64,000 nucleotides of DNA from Pseudoduganella flava (GTDB taxonomy: Bacteria > Pseudomonadota > Gammaproteobacteria > Burkholderiales > Burkholderiaceae_D). A model generated the notes under the pieces. It saw only the letters and a program-made list of their open reading frames with translations, was not told the origin of the DNA and did no database searches. The DNA is taken from NCBI RefSeq assembly GCF_007830495.1, contig NZ_VLKW01000012.1, positions 1 to 64,000 of the forward strand, given 5' to 3'. Every line of letters starts with the position of its first letter. The first letter of the stretch is position 1. Shown in pieces: positions 60,886-64,000 of the stretch. A program made the translations under genes and the position numbers.

Positions 60886-61371
60886 ATGAAATTCGAACAT
60901 CTCATTGAAATCAACGATCCGGGCAATCCGCTGATCGACAGCCTGACGCATGAGCAGGTGTGGCGCGGCCTCGTGCTGCGTGCCGAATCGCCGATGCTGT
61001 TCGTACCGCACCTGGACGAGTGCCATATCGGCGAGCGCAGCGGCAAAGGGTTCAAGCGCACGCAGCGCTACGGCGACCTGGTGATCGAGGATACCGTGGT
61101 GCTCGAATACCCGGACCGCATCCGCTACGAGGTGGCGGCGCAGGGTGAGATCAGCAAGTCGAGCCTGACGATGACGATCGAGCGGCACGGCGGTGAAAAG
61201 CACCTGTTCGTGCGCTTCGAGTACGAGGACGCGCACAACGCCCGCGAGGACGAGGAAAACGCGATGTTCGACGACTTCCGCAGGTCTGCCTACAAGGAAT
61301 CCGATATCGACACGATCCGCGTGTTGCGCGAGCTGGCCCAGGAGGGGCGGCTGGATGCGTCGTTGAACTGA
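60886..61371 (+). CDS. DUF1857 (SRPBCC superfamily) protein
   Basis: A 161-residue single-domain protein. It begins MKFEHLIEINDPGNPLIDSL, then LTHEQVWRGLVLRAESPMLFVPHLDEC, split here for length, and SDIDTIRVLRELAQEGRLD at the end. This matches the AtaL-like DUF1857 group of START-type ligand-binding proteins. The ligand is unknown. Upstream in-frame sequence to 60751 is not conserved-looking. It ends 13 bp before the stop of the convergent HD-GYP-like gene. Confidence 0.83.
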   Translation: MKFEHLIEINDPGNPLIDSLTHEQVWRGLVLRAESPMLFVPHLDECHIGERSGKGFKRTQRYGDLVIEDTVVLEYPDRIRYEVAAQGEISKSSLTMTIERHGGEKHLFVRFEYEDAHNAREDEENAMFDDFRRSAYKESDIDTIRVLRELAQEGRLDASLN

Positions 61372-61384
61372 CCTGAGGGGCGGC

Positions 61385-62497
61385 TTACGGCAGCGCCGAC
61401 CTGCCCCACACCTGATCCATCCGGATCTGCGTATCGACCTGCTCGGCCGACAGCACGTCGCGGATCGCCGACAGATCGCCGCGCGTATCGCGCTGCAGGA
61501 ATACTTCCAGCGGTGCGCCGCGCGGGCCGATGATCGACTGCACGTAGGGCGTCGTCGAGTTCAGGCCCTTGCGCGAGACGACGCCCACTTCGCCGTTCAG
61601 CAGTCGCACGTAAGTCCCCACCGGATAAATCCCCAGTTCCCGAATCAGCACGGCGCCCAGTTGCGCGTCCAGCGCATGGCGGGCTTCGAGCAGGATGTCG
61701 CGCAGCGCGGCATTCGGCAGCATCGGCTTGCGGAAAGGCCGGTCCGACACGCGCGCGCAGTAGCGGTCCGCCAGCGCGACCAGCTTGGCCGGCAGCGCGA
61801 TCGCGTCGCCCGCCAGGCCGCGCGGATACCCGCTGCCGTCTTCGTTCTCGTGATGGGACAGCACGCATTCCAGCCAGATCGGATCCGCGATGCCGGCCTG
61901 GCGCAGCAGTGCCGTGCCGCGCTCGGGGTGCGCGCGCACCAGTGCCTTCTCGTCGTCCGACAACTGGCCCCGTTCGTCCTGGAGGCGCAGCATGCCGACG
62001 TTCATCGTCAGCGCCGCCAGCGTCATCGCCATCATTTCACCGGCCGGGCGCTTGACGGCGCGGCCGACGATCTGTGCCACCACGGCCGTGTCGACGCAGT
62101 GGCGCACCGCATAGGCGGCGGCTTGCTGGTTGTGCAGGATGCAGGCGGCAGCGACTTCGGGATTGGCGTCGACGGCCTGGATGACGAGCAGCGCCACCTG
62201 TTCCAGTTCCGCCTGCACGCTGCCGCCGCCGGCCGCGATGCGGTGCAGCAGCGGCTCCAGCTCGGCGACCGCGTGGTTCAGCAGCCGCAGCACGGATGGG
62301 GGCTCGGCGACCGGCACCGCGGCGGTGGTGACGGCCGGGTCGTCGATATAGCCGCGCTCGACGAGATTGTCGACCTGGACGTCGGACGAAGGCAGGAATC
62401 CCTTGCGGACGAGCAGCGCGCCGTTTTCGCCGAACACGTCCCAGGCCAGAAGTTCGCCGACGCGGATGTCGCCGTGGGTAATTCGCCGTATCGTCAT
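61385..62497 (-). CDS. HD-GYP-like domain protein lacking the HD pair
   Basis: A 370-residue protein. The N-terminal ~60 residues match the short leader domain seen before many HD-GYP phosphodiesterases (GELLAWDVFGENGALLVRKG). The HD-GYP fold spans about 100-310: the GYP half is intact (SHHENEDGSGYPRGLAGDAI) and so is RAHPERGTALL. The metal-binding LLHDIGK motif is replaced by LTMNVGM, so the His-Asp pair is absent. Loss of c-di-GMP hydrolysis is therefore likely, with a role as receptor or scaffold. A C-terminal beta segment (VGTYVRLLNGEVGVVSRKG) follows, as in related proteins. Confidence 0.87.
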   Translation of the reverse strand: MTIRRITHGDIRVGELLAWDVFGENGALLVRKGFLPSSDVQVDNLVERGYIDDPAVTTAAVPVAEPPSVLRLLNHAVAELEPLLHRIAAGGGSVQAELEQVALLVIQAVDANPEVAAACILHNQQAAAYAVRHCVDTAVVAQIVGRAVKRPAGEMMAMTLAALTMNVGMLRLQDERGQLSDDEKALVRAHPERGTALLRQAGIADPIWLECVLSHHENEDGSGYPRGLAGDAIALPAKLVALADRYCARVSDRPFRKPMLPNAALRDILLEARHALDAQLGAVLIRELGIYPVGTYVRLLNGEVGVVSRKGLNSTTPYVQSIIGPRGAPLEVFLQRDTRGDLSAIRDVLSAEQVDTQIRMDQVWGRSALP

Positions 62498-62643
62498 GGG
62501 TGTCCCCGATTATTGCCTGCGAGTATCAATCTAAGGCGCGTACGGCAGCGCCTTCTTGCTAAGAGTCAAGAGTCTATAACAAAAAGGTAACGCTCCCATG
62601 GTCGACGATGGGAAAGCTCGTGGAACCGTTGTTTTTCCGTTCG

Positions 62644-64000
62644 TTACGTGCCGGGGGTGCAGTCGGGGCAAGGCGGCGGCGGTTCCGCGGGCGGATGCTT
62701 CAACCGCTCCGCCAGGTCGCGCAACGCGGTGCGCACCCCTTCCTCGATGACGGGATGGTAGAACGGCATGTCCAGCATCGCGGCCACGGTCAGCTTGGCC
62801 TGCACGGCCCAGGCCAGCAGGTGGCCCAGGTGTTCGGCGCGCGGGCCGATCATTTCCGCGCCCAGGAAGCGCCCGCTGCCGTACTCGCCATAGACGCGCA
62901 GCAGGCCGCGGTTCTGCAGCATCACGCGGCTGCGTCCCTGGTTCGCGAACGACACGCTGCCGACGGCGAAACGGCCGCCATGGCTTTGCCACAGCGCACG
63001 CCAGCCGGCACCGAGCGTGGCGATCTGCGGTTCGGTGAAGGCGATCGCCAGCAGCGTGCGGCGCAGGCCGGGCTGCACGTCCGGGTACAGTGCCGCATTG
63101 TGGCCGGCGATCTTGCCCTGGTCGGCCGCTTCCGGCAGCAGCGGCAGTTCGTCGTTGGCATCGCCGGCGATGAAGATCGGGCTGGTGCCGCACTGCATCG
63201 TGGTGCGGTCGTACAGCGGCACGCCGCGGCGGTCGCGCTCGATGCCGGCAAGGTCCAGCCGCAGCGCCTGCACGTTCGGCGCGCGGCCGATCGCCACCAG
63301 CACATGGTCGTAGCGGTCCTGGCGCTCGTTCCCCGCCGCGTCGCGCGTGGTCAGCACCAGTTGCTGGCCGTCCGCCGTCACGGACACGATCTGGGTCTCG
63401 AAGCGGATATCGAGTTCTTCCTGCAGCGTGCGGGCCGCGTCGGCCAGCACTTCCGGGTCGCCCAGCTGCGCCACGCTGGTGCCGCGCGCATACAGCGCCA
63501 CGCGCACGCCCAGGCGATGCAGCGCCTGGCCCAGCTCCAGGCCGATGACACCGGTGCCGATGACGGCCACCGAATCGGGCAGGTCGGTCCACTCGAACAC
63601 GGCATCGCTGTGGATCACGCGCGGGCCCGCCAGCGCCCATTCCTCGGGCACGATCGGCGTCGAGCCGGTGGCGATGACGATGCGCTCCGCATGCACCTCC
63701 GTGTGGTCGTCGACCAGTAGCCGGTTCGGCGCCGCGAAGCGCGCATAGCCGCGGATCTTGTCCTCTGGTGGCAGCTGCTCGACATTCTCGACCACGAAGC
63801 CCACGAACCGGTCCCGCTCGCGGCGCACGCGTTCCATTACCGCTTCGCCGTCGATCCGCACGGTACCGGCATGGACGCCGAAGCCGCTGGCCGCGTGCAC
63901 GGCATGGGCTGCTTCGGCCGCCGAGATCAGCAGCTTGCTGGGCATGCAGCCGACGCGCGCGCAGGTGGTCCCGTATGGACCGCCTTCGATCATCACCGCA
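62644..64000 (-). CDS. Class I pyridine nucleotide-disulfide oxidoreductase (dihydrolipoyl dehydrogenase-like), N terminus cut by the window edge
   Basis: About 450 residues are visible. The redox disulfide motif GGPYGTTCARVGCMPSKLLI is intact, as are the NAD-binding VAVIGTGVIGLELGQALHR, the FAD motif PIFIAGDAND and the C-terminal catalytic FYHPVIEEGVRTAL. The first FAD-binding GxGxxG lies beyond 64000. It differs from standard Lpd in its shorter C terminus ending in a Pro/Cys-rich PPPPCPDCTPGT. It may be a dihydrolipoyl dehydrogenase, a mercuric-reductase-like enzyme or an orphan relative; no 2-oxoacid dehydrogenase genes are visible. Confidence 0.85.
   Translation of the reverse strand, partial: AVMIEGGPYGTTCARVGCMPSKLLISAAEAAHAVHAASGFGVHAGTVRIDGEAVMERVRRERDRFVGFVVENVEQLPPEDKIRGYARFAAPNRLLVDDHTEVHAERIVIATGSTPIVPEEWALAGPRVIHSDAVFEWTDLPDSVAVIGTGVIGLELGQALHRLGVRVALYARGTSVAQLGDPEVLADAARTLQEELDIRFETQIVSVTADGQQLVLTTRDAAGNERQDRYDHVLVAIGRAPNVQALRLDLAGIERDRRGVPLYDRTTMQCGTSPIFIAGDANDELPLLPEAADQGKIAGHNAALYPDVQPGLRRTLLAIAFTEPQIATLGAGWRALWQSHGGRFAVGSVSFANQGRSRVMLQNRGLLRVYGEYGSGRFLGAEMIGPRAEHLGHLLAWAVQAKLTVAAMLDMPFYHPVIEEGVRTALRDLAERLKHPPAEPPPPCPDCTPGT

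Overview
The window looks like a chromosomal segment of a Gram-negative, high-GC betaproteobacterium, most likely Oxalobacteraceae (Massilia, Duganella or a close relative). This is inference from gene content: a divergent ssb/uvrA pair, a PEP-CTERM exosortase substrate, a DUF4404 protein, an OmpC/Omp32-type porin, a chemoreceptor ending in EWEEF, a VasX/BTH_I2691-type T6SS toxin, and short GGGGTC- or GTGTCC-type palindromes between genes. No single marker was checked against a database.

Left part (1-27 kb). A large protein made almost entirely of 8-residue repeats runs off the left edge. A hypothetical membrane protein split by an apparent frameshift follows. Next come ssb and uvrA around a shared LexA box, and a TetR-controlled module in which the regulator gene and a two-gene operon (a 39-residue membrane peptide plus a DsbA-like isomerase) carry the same 18-bp operator. 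Then: a ZIP metal transporter, the large catalase katE with a convergent ankyrin-repeat gene, pckG, a D-2-hydroxyacid dehydrogenase, a half-length asparaginase paired with a methyltransferase, rdgC, a PEP-CTERM protein, dinB under a second LexA box, a porin, a chemoreceptor, an XRE regulator and an MFS transporter.

Middle (27-41 kb). A tRNA-Val(TAC) and two tRNA-Asp(GTC) genes are followed by structured spacer repeats. Next are a cNMP-binding protein overlapping an AI-2E/PerM-type permease, and the peroxide pair ahpC-ahpF. A T6SS effector island follows: a VasX-like pore-forming toxin, two nearly identical 247-residue membrane proteins (probable immunity proteins) on an exact 756-bp period, and a truncated third copy. 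The third copy ends one base short of the stop codon of a DUF4123 adaptor that is read towards it; vgrG lies upstream of the adaptor. The toxin-immunity cassette therefore points against its vgrG-adaptor pair.

Right part (40-64 kb). A fused NMT1-PAS-GGDEF-EAL sensor, a YgiQ radical SAM protein, a DUF1269-like membrane protein, a DUF4404 protein, a Tat-exported PhoD phosphatase, a pair of overlapping small unknown genes, tandem M3 peptidases, a membrane protein with a TonB-like C terminus, a GMC oxidoreductase with a four-cysteine cluster, a secreted DJ-1/PfpI protein, a host-attachment-family protein, the rep-slyX-transglutaminase cluster, a DUF1857 protein, an HD-GYP-like protein lacking its HD pair, and a flavoprotein disulfide reductase cut by the right edge.

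DNA repair and SOS genes (ssb, uvrA, rdgC, dinB, rep), peroxide defence (katE, ahpCF) and competition functions (T6SS) recur. The most notable points are the amplified and apparently rearranged immunity cassette, the twin-operator TetR module with its micro-peptide, and the octapeptide-repeat protein.
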